Part shown: positions 1 through 9,445 of the stretch, one piece after another | Layout: the number at the start of each line of letters is the position of its first letter | How positions within the stretch are numbered: position 1 is the first letter of the stretch | Assembly: GCA_034678485.1 (NCBI GenBank) | Contig: JAXDBU010000014.1 | Span: forward strand, 1-64,000 | DNA: 64,000 nucleotides | Direction of reading: 5' to 3' | Source of the DNA: PLanc-01 sp034678485 | Lineage (GTDB): Bacteria > Planctomycetota > Phycisphaerae > Sedimentisphaerales > Anaerobacaceae | Notes under the pieces: model-generated | Told to the model about the DNA's origin: nothing | Seen by the model: the letters and a program-made list of their open reading frames with translations, nothing else | Databases searched by the model: none | Made by a program: the position numbers and the translations under genes

Positions 1-72
1 CCGCCTGGGGCCCTGACGCTGTTGGGCGGGTAAGCTGGTCTGGGAAATCGTCGTAGCCGCAATCACAGGAGT

Positions 73-97
73 TGACTGGCGCCGAATGCGCCAGTCA
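73..97. terminator. Perfect hairpin upstream of fliS
   Basis: A perfect 10-bp stem (tgactggcgc / gcgccagtca) encloses a 5-base loop. It is not followed by a T-run, so a classical Rho-independent terminator is not proven. It most likely separates an upstream transcription unit, whose end lies at or before the window edge, from fliS. The rest of 1-244 shows no supportable gene. Confidence 0.45.
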
Positions 98-244
98 TCT
101 CCGTGTTGATGTCGTGCCCACAGGGGATGCCATCGGGCTCACTCACGCACGCCGCCGACGGTCGGACCAGGGAAGGCCGGAGCTCTGGCGCAGGGTGTTG
201 CGCTGGATGCTCCAACGGATGTTCTCGCTACTGGAGACAGGAAT

Positions 245-604
245 ATGAAAGCAACGGAGGCTTATCAGCAGGTGGCCGTGATGACACAGAGCAAGGGTCG
301 CCTGATTGTCATGTTGTATGACGGCGCGATCAAGTTCCTCAGGCTGGCTGTCAGGGAGATGGAAGCGGGGAACTATGCGGCCAAGGGCCAGTACATCAAC
401 CGCGCGCACGACATCATCAACGAGTTGAACGGCGTGCTGAATGTGGAGGCCGGCGGCGATATTGCACAGAACCTTCGGAATCTGTATCTGTTCATGAATC
501 GCCGCCTGCGTCAGGCCAACGTCAAACGGGATCCCCAGATGATCCGGGAAGTGATCGCCCTGCTGGAGGAGCTGAATCAGGGCTGGAAGACCATCACGGG
601 CTGA
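245..604 (+). CDS. fliS: Flagellar secretion chaperone FliS
   Basis: This 119-residue protein has the size and opening pattern of FliS (KATEAYQQVAVMTQSKGRLI), the cytosolic chaperone that binds the C-terminal helix of flagellin and keeps it unassembled before export. The family's four-helix core is visible: the LIVMLYDGAIKFL segment at residues 21-33, then RAHDIINELNGVL, then LYLFMNRRLRQAN. The start is an ATG behind GGAG/AGGA. fliD, often the neighbour, is not inside the window, so the upstream edge may hold flagellar genes. The next gene converges on it with only seven bases between stop codons. Confidence 0.93.
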   Translation: MKATEAYQQVAVMTQSKGRLIVMLYDGAIKFLRLAVREMEAGNYAAKGQYINRAHDIINELNGVLNVEAGGDIAQNLRNLYLFMNRRLRQANVKRDPQMIREVIALLEELNQGWKTITG

Positions 605-611
605 TCGGTCA

Positions 612-2120
612 TCAGAACCGTCGCACCAACTGGACTTGGAGGACGTGGTTGTCCTCCATGTCCGCCCCCTCACCGTTCTCGTATCGGTAGTTGCCTACGA
701 CCCGCCAATTGCCCGGCCCGAAGAAAGTCAGGCCACACGCATAGATGTGAAGCTCGGGGTGTGTCTTTGCGGACAGGTCGTGCGTCTGGCGATTGTAGAT
801 CAGATCGAGGATCAGGCTGTCGCTGAGATAGTGGGACAGTTGCATGAACACGTCTCGCGAGTCCGTCCCCATGTGGTGCCCGATGATTCTGTCCTCGTAG
901 GTATATCCTGACCTATACAGGCTGTGGTTGTAGAAGACGTCCGGCTCGTGGGGAGCATGATTGTCGGCATACTCGATTCGCAGGTCCGTGCGTCCGGTCT
1001 TGAAGAGATCGTTGAATTGCACCCCCCCCAGCCATCCCCACAGGCTCGGCAGAGCACCTGCCTCGTCCTCGCCTGCGGCATCCCCGTAGAATCTGATGGA
1101 GCGCAACGGGAGGTTCCTGCCGAACGGTATGCGATTCAAGGGTAGGAGGACCGAGGCGTCGAATCCCGCGATCTGGTTGTTCTCCGCCTGCTCGTTCGTC
1201 GCCAGGAACATCTTGGCGTAGTCGAGCAGATCCACGTTGGGAACGCCTTCCCCTCCGAACATCACCACTCTCGATGCACCGAACTCCAGGAGAGGAAAGG
1301 GCTTGATGTTCAGACGGACGCCGGAGAGCTTGGCCTTTGGAATGTGCCGATCCTCCTCCAGTTGCGTAAGGAACCATTGCCCCTTGAACGGACCCAGGAT
1401 ACGGAAGACCCAGGGAAGCAGGAGGGGCTGGGGATTGCTTACTTTGACCATGGTGAAGGGCTCCGCGTTGTTGCTCATCAGGAGCGAGCCGCCGCGTCCA
1501 GGTCCCCACCAGAGAGAGTCCTTTCCCGCTTCGATTTCGAACGGGCCGGTCATGACCTTGCCATAGCCCTCGACCAGGTCGATGTCGTCGTCCATCAGCG
1601 AGGAATCAGCGTACTCCGGATGCAGGTAGAAGGCGAACGTATCCCACAGCGTCCCTCGCGTCGCGAAGCCAGTCCGATAATTCGACAGTCGCTGGAATTC
1701 ATCGCCGCGCACGTTCTCTATATCCGGGGGACGATCTGCATACAAGTAGCGGACATAGGGGTCTTCCAAGGGCTTGATGAAGGACTCGTCGTACCTGCCG
1801 TCGAGCAGGCCGATAAGGATCAGTTCGGGCTCATATTCTTTCTTGAGTCGGTCCAGGATGGACACGAGGATCCGAGGGGCGTCGTCCATGTGATCGAGGG
1901 TCAGCATCGCCTGGCCGACGTGGCGGGCCATTTCCACTCGTGAAAGCGGTCTGGTCGTGAGCATGGAACTGTCGATCAGCCCGTAGTCCGCCAGTTTCTC
2001 CACTGCGGCGTAGCTCCAGTGGTCGAGCGGGACATTCGTGGACACCAGGGCGAAAGTGGGCAGGGTCAAAACCGCCGGCAGAATCGAAACCACGGCAATC
2101 CGTCGCATTGTCCAGATCAT
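612..2120 (-). CDS. Wzi-like capsule assembly outer-membrane protein
   Basis: The 502-residue product begins with a signal peptide (MRRIAVVSILPAVLTLPTFA follows MIWT), then an SLH-like stretch (VPLDHWSYAAVEKLADYGLI), then a long region rich in aromatic alternating strands ending in VQLVRRF, as in outer-membrane beta-barrels. The layout matches the capsule assembly protein Wzi family, whose barrel anchors or surface-organises exported polysaccharide. The reading frame stays open upstream to 2255, but the ATG at 2120 has an AGGAT ribosome site and leads straight into the signal peptide. It sits divergently beside the SLBB export gene, which fits a role in the same exopolysaccharide system. The assignment is by general pattern; another porin-like barrel is possible. 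Confidence 0.72.
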   Translation of the reverse strand: MIWTMRRIAVVSILPAVLTLPTFALVSTNVPLDHWSYAAVEKLADYGLIDSSMLTTRPLSRVEMARHVGQAMLTLDHMDDAPRILVSILDRLKKEYEPELILIGLLDGRYDESFIKPLEDPYVRYLYADRPPDIENVRGDEFQRLSNYRTGFATRGTLWDTFAFYLHPEYADSSLMDDDIDLVEGYGKVMTGPFEIEAGKDSLWWGPGRGGSLLMSNNAEPFTMVKVSNPQPLLLPWVFRILGPFKGQWFLTQLEEDRHIPKAKLSGVRLNIKPFPLLEFGASRVVMFGGEGVPNVDLLDYAKMFLATNEQAENNQIAGFDASVLLPLNRIPFGRNLPLRSIRFYGDAAGEDEAGALPSLWGWLGGVQFNDLFKTGRTDLRIEYADNHAPHEPDVFYNHSLYRSGYTYEDRIIGHHMGTDSRDVFMQLSHYLSDSLILDLIYNRQTHDLSAKTHPELHIYACGLTFFGPGNWRVVGNYRYENGEGADMEDNHVLQVQLVRRF

Positions 2121-2239
2121 GGCAATCCTGTGATGATGCTCCAAACCATTGCGGCAGAGACTAAACGATGCACTCGCAGCGGTCAAGCGATTATGATGTC
2201 CAGGTGACCGAAGGGGTATTATCAGTACTGGGAAAAGCC

Positions 2240-2284
2240 TTGACTTGAGATTCATGCCCTATATGATGAAGAGCCTGACTTGAG
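2240..2284 (+). promoter_or_regulatory. Candidate sigma-70 promoter and direct repeat before the export gene
   Basis: TTGACT at 2240-2245 and TATGAT at 2262-2267 are separated by 16 bases, about 130 bases upstream of the SLBB gene. A direct repeat TGACTTGAG (2241-2249 and 2276-2284, 35 bases apart) overlaps the -35 box and the likely start of transcription, which would suit an operator. The rest of 2121-2407 holds no gene. Confidence 0.45.
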
Positions 2285-2407
2285 CAAACTGTGACGGTGG
2301 TGACGACTGAGGGGTGCCGAGCCGTGAGGGGACTGGTCGCCTTGATGGACCTTCAGAGTCGGTGTCGCCCCGGGGCCAATTTCTGGTGAGACGCAAAGGA
2401 GTGTGTA

Positions 2408-5050
2408 ATGAGAGGCTGCATACCTTCGGCAGCGTCAGGTACTCGATCCCGGCAAGACGGGGAGGGACCGAGCCGCTTTCGCCCGCTGAGGAAGGCGGTG
2501 TCGTCTGCTTCCGTCATTGTCCGGGCTTCCCGGAGATGGACCCTTGTCGCGATTGTCCTGGCGGGTATGTCAACGAGCGGAGTCGCCCAGACGACGGATG
2601 GTTCGTCGCAGACGAATAGGCAAGCTCCTACCGATCTGTCGGGTTCGGCACTCTCCACGATACCGTTTCAGCTTGACGCTCTCCGCAAGACGCGGGCCGC
2701 TCAACCGACGAATGACGGTGCGGTGCAGGAAGCCGTTCAGACCGCCGAGCCGACGGGCCCAGAGGCCGCGCCGGTGCAGGCCTCCACCGACAGGGAACCT
2801 TCCGATATCGAACAACTCCTTTCCCGCCGGGTGCTGTCCGACGCCACGAGCGTATCCCAGGATCTCAAACAGTTTGGCTACGACGTCTTTCGCCTGCCCG
2901 CCAGCACGTTTGCCCCCGTGACCAACGTTCCCGTGGGGCCGGATTACGTCATTGGTCCAGGTGACAGCTTCACCGTGACCCTCTGGGGCAGAATCGATGC
3001 CCAGAACACCGTACAGGTGGATCGCAACGGCCAGATCGTTCTCCCGGAAGTGGGGGCCTTGCGGGTCTGGGGCATGCGATTCGGCGAGCTCGAGAGCTAT
3101 CTCCAGCATGAACTGTCGCGCAAGTACACTGATTTCAAGATGTCCGTGGTTATGGACCGGCTGCGGACGATCCACGTGTTTGTCGTCGGGGAGGCCTCCC
3201 GGCCCGGCACGTACACGGTCAGTTCACTGTCCACATTCGTCAATGTGTTGTTCGCGGCCGGTGGGCCGTCCAGGAACGGGACGATGAGGAAGGTCCGCCT
3301 GTCGCGAGCCGGTCAGGATCCGCTCGAGATCGACCTCTATGACTTCCTGATGGGAGGCGACAAGAGCAAGGACGTCCGCCTGCAGGACGGCGATACGATC
3401 TTCATCCCGCTGATCGGGCCTGTTGTCGGCGTCGCCGGGAACGTGAAAAGGCCGGCAATCTACGAGATGGCGGGGCCGACGACCCTCGGGCAGGCGCTTG
3501 GTCAGGCCGGCGGAGTCACGTTCGCCGGCTGGCTCCAGCGAGTGCAGGTGGAACGTGTGGAGAACCATGAGCGACGCATTGTCGTGGATTGCGACCTCTC
3601 GCAGAAACGGCCGTCAGGAGAACAGGCGACGCCGTTCGACACGGCGATGCAGGATGGCGATGTGGTGAAAGTGTACGCCGTCGGGGGAGAGGAGCAGAAT
3701 GTCGTGCAAGTCCAGGGGCATGTGTGCCGACCGGGCAAGTATGAGTGGATGCGGGGCATGCGGCTGAGAGACGTGCTGCAGTCCTACGATGTACTGCTCC
3801 CTCAGCCGAATACGGAGTACGGCGAGATTGAGCGTCTTGTCTCCCCCGATTTGCATCCGGTTGTGATTCCGTTCAACCTGGGCCGATTGCTTGCTGGTGA
3901 CGAATCGCAGGATATGGAACTGGCGCAGTATGATACGATTCGTGTGTTTCGCTGGGACGAGCGGATCTCGCAGAGCGTGACGGTCTCCGGCATGGTATTC
4001 GATCCGAACGGGTATCGTCTTACGCCCAATATGAGGGTAACAGACCTGATCGATACGGCGGGCGGCCTCCGCAAAAACGCCTATTTGCGCACCGCCGAGA
4101 TCACTCGCAGGCATATCAGCCAGGACGGGATGACCACGGAGAAGATCGAGGTCAACCTGGAAGAAGCTCTGGCCGGCGATCCTGAGCAGAACGTACTGCT
4201 CTGCGACTACGATCATCTCGTGATCCGGCCGATCCCGGACCTGCTGTTCGGTGTGAGCGTAGAGATTGCGGGGGAGGTCCGGTTTCCCGGCACCTACCCG
4301 ATCCAGAAAGGCGAAACGCTCAGTTCGCTGATCGAGAGGGCCGGTGGGTTCACGGATAAGGCCTACCTCCGGGGCGCCGTGTTTGCCCGGGAAAGCGCCA
4401 AGACTGTGCAGCGTCGCCGGCTGGATGATCTGGTCCGCCAGATCGAGGAGTCTATGCTGTCAAGCGCCCAGGAGCAGATCAGCGCGTCGTTGGATGCCGA
4501 CACGGCCAAGACGGAGCAAGCGGCCCTGGAGACCAGAAAGGCCCTCCTGGCAAGACTCCGTGCCGCCGAGATCACCGGGCGGGTCGTGGTGCAACTTGCT
4601 GCCCTGGAGGAGTTAAAGGGATCGAAGCACGACATCGTCTTGGAGGATGGTGACAAGCTGATGATTCCGCAGACCCCGGGCGTGGTGCATGTCGTCGGCG
4701 AGGTCTTCAACCCCACCTCGCTGCTGTATGATGAGGAGTGCACGGTCAGCTATTACCTTGGCCGCGTCGGAGGCATGACGAAGGAGGCCGACAGGAAACA
4801 GGTCAGTGTGGTCAAGACCGACGGCACGGTGATCAGCATGGCGCAGGGCAATCGCGGCAAGCTGCTGTTCTGGGATGCCGGACACAATACGTGGTTCTTC
4901 GGCGGCTTCATGAACTATTGCATGGAGCCGGGCGATACGATCGTGGTGCCCCGGAAGATCGACAAGTACTTGCAGCTACGGCTGACGAAGGACATCACGC
5001 AGATCATCTTCCAGATCGCGGTCGCGGCGGGCGTGGTGTTTGCGATATAG
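2408..5050 (+). CDS. Multi-SLBB polysaccharide export protein (Wza-like)
   Basis: An 880-residue exported protein with a long basic N-terminus and a hydrophobic segment (WTLVAIVLAGMSTSGVAQ, about residues 44-61). A Poly_export domain follows (YVIGPGDSFTVTLWGRIDAQ near residue 180), then several SLBB units recognisable by repeats of the type V-x-G-x-V-x-x-P-G-x-Y and DGDTIFIP. Wza-type proteins form the outer-membrane or periplasmic channel of Wzx/Wzy polysaccharide export. A hydrophobic C-terminal stretch (IFQIAVAAGVVFAI) closes the protein. Wza itself is about 380 residues, so this is one of the long poly-SLBB forms. Start: ATG with AAGGAG six bases upstream. It leads the exopolysaccharide operon. 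Confidence 0.9.
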   Translation: MRGCIPSAASGTRSRQDGEGPSRFRPLRKAVSSASVIVRASRRWTLVAIVLAGMSTSGVAQTTDGSSQTNRQAPTDLSGSALSTIPFQLDALRKTRAAQPTNDGAVQEAVQTAEPTGPEAAPVQASTDREPSDIEQLLSRRVLSDATSVSQDLKQFGYDVFRLPASTFAPVTNVPVGPDYVIGPGDSFTVTLWGRIDAQNTVQVDRNGQIVLPEVGALRVWGMRFGELESYLQHELSRKYTDFKMSVVMDRLRTIHVFVVGEASRPGTYTVSSLSTFVNVLFAAGGPSRNGTMRKVRLSRAGQDPLEIDLYDFLMGGDKSKDVRLQDGDTIFIPLIGPVVGVAGNVKRPAIYEMAGPTTLGQALGQAGGVTFAGWLQRVQVERVENHERRIVVDCDLSQKRPSGEQATPFDTAMQDGDVVKVYAVGGEEQNVVQVQGHVCRPGKYEWMRGMRLRDVLQSYDVLLPQPNTEYGEIERLVSPDLHPVVIPFNLGRLLAGDESQDMELAQYDTIRVFRWDERISQSVTVSGMVFDPNGYRLTPNMRVTDLIDTAGGLRKNAYLRTAEITRRHISQDGMTTEKIEVNLEEALAGDPEQNVLLCDYDHLVIRPIPDLLFGVSVEIAGEVRFPGTYPIQKGETLSSLIERAGGFTDKAYLRGAVFARESAKTVQRRRLDDLVRQIEESMLSSAQEQISASLDADTAKTEQAALETRKALLARLRAAEITGRVVVQLAALEELKGSKHDIVLEDGDKLMIPQTPGVVHVVGEVFNPTSLLYDEECTVSYYLGRVGGMTKEADRKQVSVVKTDGTVISMAQGNRGKLLFWDAGHNTWFFGGFMNYCMEPGDTIVVPRKIDKYLQLRLTKDITQIIFQIAVAAGVVFAI

Positions 5051-5130
5051 ACGGTGTGGACCGAGAGAATCGAATGGGAATCGTAGCTGTTGCAGCAACG
5101 ATCCTGTTAACGTAGCAGAGGAGACCTTGG

Positions 5131-6111
5131 ATGGTTGCCAATCGGCAGCAGGAGGACTTGGTGCCCCCGGTTCAGACCCGTGCATCGGAAGATGAGATGG
5201 ATCTTTTCAGCTACGTGCGGATTCTCGGCAGGTACAAATGCATGTTGCTGCTCGTTTGCGTCCTTGTGATGGGGACTACGGGCACGATTTCCTTTCTGTG
5301 GCCGGCGACCTACGTCGCCGGGGCATCCATCGTCCCGCCAATGGAGCTGGCTGGCAGCAAAACCGGGTTGAGCAGTCTCCTGGGAAATACCGAGGGAGCC
5401 CTGTTGCGCAGCGTGATGGACACGACCAGCGTAGCGGACCTGTACGTGGGGATACTCGAAAGCCGCACGGTCGCCGACGCGATCATCGAGCGATTCGATC
5501 TAATTCATGTGTACGATGTGAACGAATCGCGATTCGCAGCGGAAAAGGCTCTGAGGAAGTATACAAAGATCGACGCCTCCGAAGAGGGGATCGTCTACGT
5601 AACGGTCGAGGACAGCGATCCCAACCGGGCTGCGGCCATGGCGAACGCCTATGTGGAGGAGTTGGACAAGCAGAACAAGAAGCTTTCCGTTGGGCAGGCA
5701 ACCAGCAAACGGATCTTCCTGGAGACTCGACTCAAGGAGTTGGAACAGAAGCTCAGTCGGATCGAGAGCATCCCGGCCTATGAGGCACAAGTCCAGGAAA
5801 GGCTGTACGGTGTTCTGGTGCAGGAGCTCGAGCTCGCTCGGATCGAAGAGGCCAAGAGCATGCCGACGATCCAAGTGCTCGATCCGGCCCATCCGCCGGA
5901 GGTGCGCAAGCCCAAAGGCACAATCACCAAGGCGGTTCTCGGCGGTATCGTGGCGTTCCTGTGCGTCGCATTCTTCGCCTTCAGCCGGGAGTATTACAGA
6001 GGCTGTCGCCAGCGAGAAAGAGATCGTCTTGCCTCCGGCCGGGGCCCTTCCAGCGCCGTCAGGCCTGTCGCAAGTGATAAAATGATAGGCGCCACATCGA
6101 CCGTCGAGTAG
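5131..6111 (+). CDS. Wzz-type polysaccharide chain-length regulator
   Basis: This 326-residue inner-membrane protein carries the Wzz pattern. A short cytosolic start (DLFSYVRILGRYK) precedes a first membrane helix (CMLLLVCVLVMGTTGTISFL). A periplasmic region with the YVAGASIVPP motif and a coiled-coil stretch (RLKELEQKLSRIES) follows, then a Pro-rich run (ILDPAHPPEVRKPKG-like) before the second helix (AVLGGIVAFLCVAFFAF). Such proteins set polymer length in Wzy-dependent assembly. No tyrosine-kinase domain or C-terminal Tyr cluster is present. The start has AGGAG seven bases upstream. It lies 80 bases after the export gene, matching the usual Wza-Wzz order. Confidence 0.87.
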   Translation: MVANRQQEDLVPPVQTRASEDEMDLFSYVRILGRYKCMLLLVCVLVMGTTGTISFLWPATYVAGASIVPPMELAGSKTGLSSLLGNTEGALLRSVMDTTSVADLYVGILESRTVADAIIERFDLIHVYDVNESRFAAEKALRKYTKIDASEEGIVYVTVEDSDPNRAAAMANAYVEELDKQNKKLSVGQATSKRIFLETRLKELEQKLSRIESIPAYEAQVQERLYGVLVQELELARIEEAKSMPTIQVLDPAHPPEVRKPKGTITKAVLGGIVAFLCVAFFAFSREYYRGCRQRERDRLASGRGPSSAVRPVASDKMIGATSTVE

Positions 6112-6296
6112 CGGCCCAACGGTGGATTCCATCGCGAGGTCCCGTCCGCGACGGAGTTTGCTGAGTCGGTTTGTGCAACCGACGGGGACGGAGTCTGGAC
6201 CCGACGAATCAGCGAGCTGCTTCATCCATACACGGAATCGGGTCGTGCTCGGCAACCTCACACGGTAGTTAACAACTGGTCTTTCCAATCAGAAGG

Positions 6297-7628
6297 TTGT
6301 TTTCCAGTCAACTCCGGATCAACATGATTTCCGGGGTGGCGGTAACGCTCGTCAATATCGCGGTGCTGGCGGTGGCCTACCCCCTGTACCTGCATTTTCT
6401 GGGGTACGAGCAGTACGGCGTGTGGCTGGTGCTTTCGACGGTTCTTACCTTCGCCCAGCTCGGGAATCTGGGCATTGGTCAGGCCGTGATGAAACTCGTG
6501 GCCGAGGAATACGGCCGGAACGACTTGGAGGCGGTGCAGCAGTACATGACGTCCGCCATAGTTGTTCTGGCGACCAGCGGAGCGATAGTTTTCGGGCTCA
6601 TCCTTCTCTTCAGGGAACGAATCGTTGTTCTATTCAGACTCTCCGAGGAGAACGCGCAGATCGTCTCGTGGCTGCTGCCGTACATGGCGGGTCTGAGTAT
6701 CTACGTGTTCATCGTCCAAGCGGCAAACGCGATGTTGTCGGGCCTTGGCCGCATGGACTTGGCCAACTACGCCCAGACGGGTGGATACCTTGTTGCGCTG
6801 CCGGTCGCTGGCATTCTTCTGTCCTGCGATGCAGGAGTCAAGGGTCTGCTGATAGGCAATGTGGCGTCCTATCTTTTCATTCACGCAACGAGCCTCGTCT
6901 GCATTCGCCGCATTGCTCCAGTCCGAATTCTTCGAATTGACAACCTGAGTGTCTTGCGGATGAAAAGGTTGCTCAGATTTGGCTCTGGAGTGCTTGGCAG
7001 CTCGCTTTTGACCATGTTCCTGAGCCCTTTCAACAAGCTCATGCTTTCCCGCTACGCGGGTGTTGCCTCCATCCCAGTTTATGAAATAGCGTACACCGGC
7101 AGCATGCAGATTCGCCGGCTTGCGGAAGCCGGCATTCGAGCCATGATGCCCGAGGTCAGTCGGATTGGCTCTAATATGACGGAGCACGCCAGGACGCGTA
7201 TACGGGATATCAACCATCGTTGCGTGACCCTGGTCATCCGTTTGGCTTTGCCGATGTACGGAGTGTTGTTCCTCGCGACACCGCTGCTGCTTCGAGTGTG
7301 GCTCGGCAGCAGGTTCACGGAGAACCTGCCAGCGGCCTTTCAAATCGCACTCATCGGGAGCTTCCTGAGCCTGGCTTGTGTCCCGGCGTACTACATACTC
7401 CTGGGCTTGGGCCATGTGCGACATTGCGTGATGAATCAGGCGATACTGGCCGGAACCAACCTCTTGCTGGTACTGGCGTTCGCATGGATGGACAAGGAAC
7501 TTTCACTGATCGAGGTGATTGTCTCCGTGCTGATCGGAACGGCTGTATCGAGCACCTACACCATTCAGCAAGGCCGGCGCATGCTCCGTCGTGCGCCCCG
7601 TGAACAGACCGCAGAACAACCACAATGA
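6297..7628 (+). CDS. Wzx-like polysaccharide flippase (MOP superfamily)
   Basis: A 443-residue polytopic membrane protein with about 12 hydrophobic helices and the family opening LHFLGYEQYGVWLVLSTVLT near residue 30. Flippases of this family move undecaprenyl-linked repeat units across the inner membrane. The first codon here is TTG, chosen because the LRINMISG segment just after it looks like part of the conserved start; the first ATG in frame is at 6324. Neither has a strong ribosome site. The stop overlaps the next gene's ATG (ATGA), indicating translational coupling. The 185 bases before it hold no gene. Confidence 0.87.
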   Translation: MFSSQLRINMISGVAVTLVNIAVLAVAYPLYLHFLGYEQYGVWLVLSTVLTFAQLGNLGIGQAVMKLVAEEYGRNDLEAVQQYMTSAIVVLATSGAIVFGLILLFRERIVVLFRLSEENAQIVSWLLPYMAGLSIYVFIVQAANAMLSGLGRMDLANYAQTGGYLVALPVAGILLSCDAGVKGLLIGNVASYLFIHATSLVCIRRIAPVRILRIDNLSVLRMKRLLRFGSGVLGSSLLTMFLSPFNKLMLSRYAGVASIPVYEIAYTGSMQIRRLAEAGIRAMMPEVSRIGSNMTEHARTRIRDINHRCVTLVIRLALPMYGVLFLATPLLLRVWLGSRFTENLPAAFQIALIGSFLSLACVPAYYILLGLGHVRHCVMNQAILAGTNLLLVLAFAWMDKELSLIEVIVSVLIGTAVSSTYTIQQGRRMLRRAPREQTAEQPQ

Positions 7629-8536
7629 AAGGAGGCGGAAAGCTGGAATCTCAGACCATCTGCACTCGCATCGCATCCAAGATTCGCAGGGCGCCGAGTG
7701 GTATCCGCTGGCGTTATCGCTATCGGTGGCAGCCCAAGGCTCTGATGTGGCGTTACCTGCGAAAGCATCACCCTGATGATCCCCTCATCGTTCCTCTGGG
7801 GGACGACCTTAGAGTTCGCATCTACCCGAAGGATGTGCTGGGCAAGTACATCTACATCGATGGTGTCTTCGAGCCCGACTGCTGGGATTTCGTAAAAGGA
7901 TTCCTTCGGCCGGGAATGATCGTTCTCGACGTGGGGGCCAACCTCGGCCAGTATACTCTGCTCGCGGCACAGTGCGTAGGGCCGCAAGGGCGTGTCCATA
8001 GCTTTGAGCCGAGTGAGAGGATCTTCCGCGAGCTGGAGTTCAACGTCGGACTGAATGACCTGTCGGACAGGTGCATGCTGAACCGCCTCGCGGTCTCCGA
8101 CGTGCCCGGAGTGGCCAGGCTCTCGCGTTATGAAGAGGGTGCCGAGGTCTACGGTTCCCTCGGGACTCACTGCCGTGAAGAGGCGAGTGTCATGGGATAT
8201 GAAGAAGTGCGAACCATGACGCTGGACCAATATGTGGAAGAAAACAGGATCGACCGCGTCGACTTCATCAAGATGGACATCGAAGGGGCGGAGTTACTGG
8301 CGCTCCAGGGGGCCAAGAGGCTTCTGTCCCGGAAGGACGCGCCGACGGTCCTTTTGGAAATGGCAGATGTCAATACTGATGGTTTTGGCTATGACGCCTG
8401 TAGTATATGGGATTATCTGGAGGGCGTTGGTTGTCGCGTGCACTTGATTGGGCCGCACGGAAGTCTCCTTCGCGACGCAAACCGGCCGGCGAGATTTCCC
8501 CTCGCTATTAACGTGGTAGCCTCAAAAGCAGTGTAG
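7625..8536 (+). CDS. FkbM-family SAM-dependent methyltransferase
   Basis: A 303-residue protein with the FkbM methyltransferase core: SAM-binding motif I VLDVGANLGQYTLLA (about residue 98), an acidic motif HSFEPSERIFRELEFNV, and the family signature VDFIKMDIEGAELLALQGA (about residue 215). FkbM enzymes O-methylate hydroxyls of sugars or polyketides; in this locus the substrate is probably a sugar of the exopolysaccharide repeat. Its ATG overlaps the flippase stop. An AAAGGAGG sequence lies just inside the gene seven bases before a CTG at 7643, so a slightly later non-ATG start cannot be excluded. Confidence 0.88.
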   Translation: MKGGGKLESQTICTRIASKIRRAPSGIRWRYRYRWQPKALMWRYLRKHHPDDPLIVPLGDDLRVRIYPKDVLGKYIYIDGVFEPDCWDFVKGFLRPGMIVLDVGANLGQYTLLAAQCVGPQGRVHSFEPSERIFRELEFNVGLNDLSDRCMLNRLAVSDVPGVARLSRYEEGAEVYGSLGTHCREEASVMGYEEVRTMTLDQYVEENRIDRVDFIKMDIEGAELLALQGAKRLLSRKDAPTVLLEMADVNTDGFGYDACSIWDYLEGVGCRVHLIGPHGSLLRDANRPARFPLAINVVASKAV

Positions 8537-8544
8537 GGACATTC

Positions 8545-9318
8545 ATGACGAGACCGCGGATTATGGCACCCCATATGAAAGCGTGTATTAAGGCTATGTT
8601 CCGCTACTTGGGCCTGGAGATCAGACGAATTCCACCCTATGTCCCATATGGGTGGCTCCGGGAATGGGGAATTCACACCGTGCTGGATGTAGGCGCCAAC
8701 GTAGGGCAATTCGCCTCGCAGATTCACAGTCTTCTCCCTGGGGCTACCCTCTATTCCTTTGAACCTCTCGAGGATTGCTACAGCGAACTTCTGAGGACGA
8801 TGAAGGGGGTGGAGAGATTCCGGGCGTTGAATATCGCATTAGGTGACAGGAATGGCCGGGAGCAGATTTACCGGAATGATTATACTCCAAGCTCCTCGCT
8901 CTTGCCGATGGGCGATCAACTGACCCAGTCCTTTCCATTCACCGCGATGGCTACCCGTCAGGAAATCGAGATCAGGCGACTGGACGATTTGGGCGATGAA
9001 CTGGTTCTCATGGAGCCGATCCTGATGAAGATCGACGTGCAGGGTATGGAGGACAAGGTGCTGCTCGGCGGTGAGAGGACCCTGGCGCGCACCTCCATTC
9101 TCATTGTGGAAACGAGTTTTACGGAACTCTATAAAGGGCAGGCGCTTTTTGACCGGGTCTACCGCTTGCTTGCTGATTGGGGCTTTACGTTCATGGGCAG
9201 CGAGCACAATATCAGAGATCCCGAGGACGGCAGGGTCCTTCAATCTGACGCGGTCTTCTTACGGCGGGTAGACATCGAATCCTCCCCGCCAGAATGCGCC
9301 CGTTGCCAGGCAGGATGA
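8545..9318 (+). CDS. FkbM-family methyltransferase, second copy
   Basis: A 257-residue paralogue of the preceding enzyme, lying eight bases downstream. It has motif I VLDVGANVGQFASQIHSLLP near residue 47, LYSFEPLEDCYSEL, and MKIDVQGMEDKVLLGGERTL as the family's D-x-(E/Q)-G-x-E segment (here DVQGME). The two genes differ in sequence and in length, so they probably methylate different positions or residues rather than being a recent duplication. ATG codons at 8545, 8563 and 8575 are possible starts; the first has AGGGAC upstream. No membrane segment is apparent. Confidence 0.87.
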   Translation: MTRPRIMAPHMKACIKAMFRYLGLEIRRIPPYVPYGWLREWGIHTVLDVGANVGQFASQIHSLLPGATLYSFEPLEDCYSELLRTMKGVERFRALNIALGDRNGREQIYRNDYTPSSSLLPMGDQLTQSFPFTAMATRQEIEIRRLDDLGDELVLMEPILMKIDVQGMEDKVLLGGERTLARTSILIVETSFTELYKGQALFDRVYRLLADWGFTFMGSEHNIRDPEDGRVLQSDAVFLRRVDIESSPPECARCQAG

Positions 9319-9445
9319 GTACATGATGCCCATGAACGGGGTAGCTTCAAAGACAATCCATGGATAGCCTGTTGATGCCGTTGATAGGCTGGGACGCCAT
9401 CGACGGGAAGAGGCAGAGCAACAACAAGTTGACGAACTGTTTGTG

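Noticed and set aside
1..33. Possible 3' end of a protein gene (PPGALTLLGG then TAA)
   Set aside because: Ten codons at the window edge cannot be distinguished from chance, and another frame is equally open.
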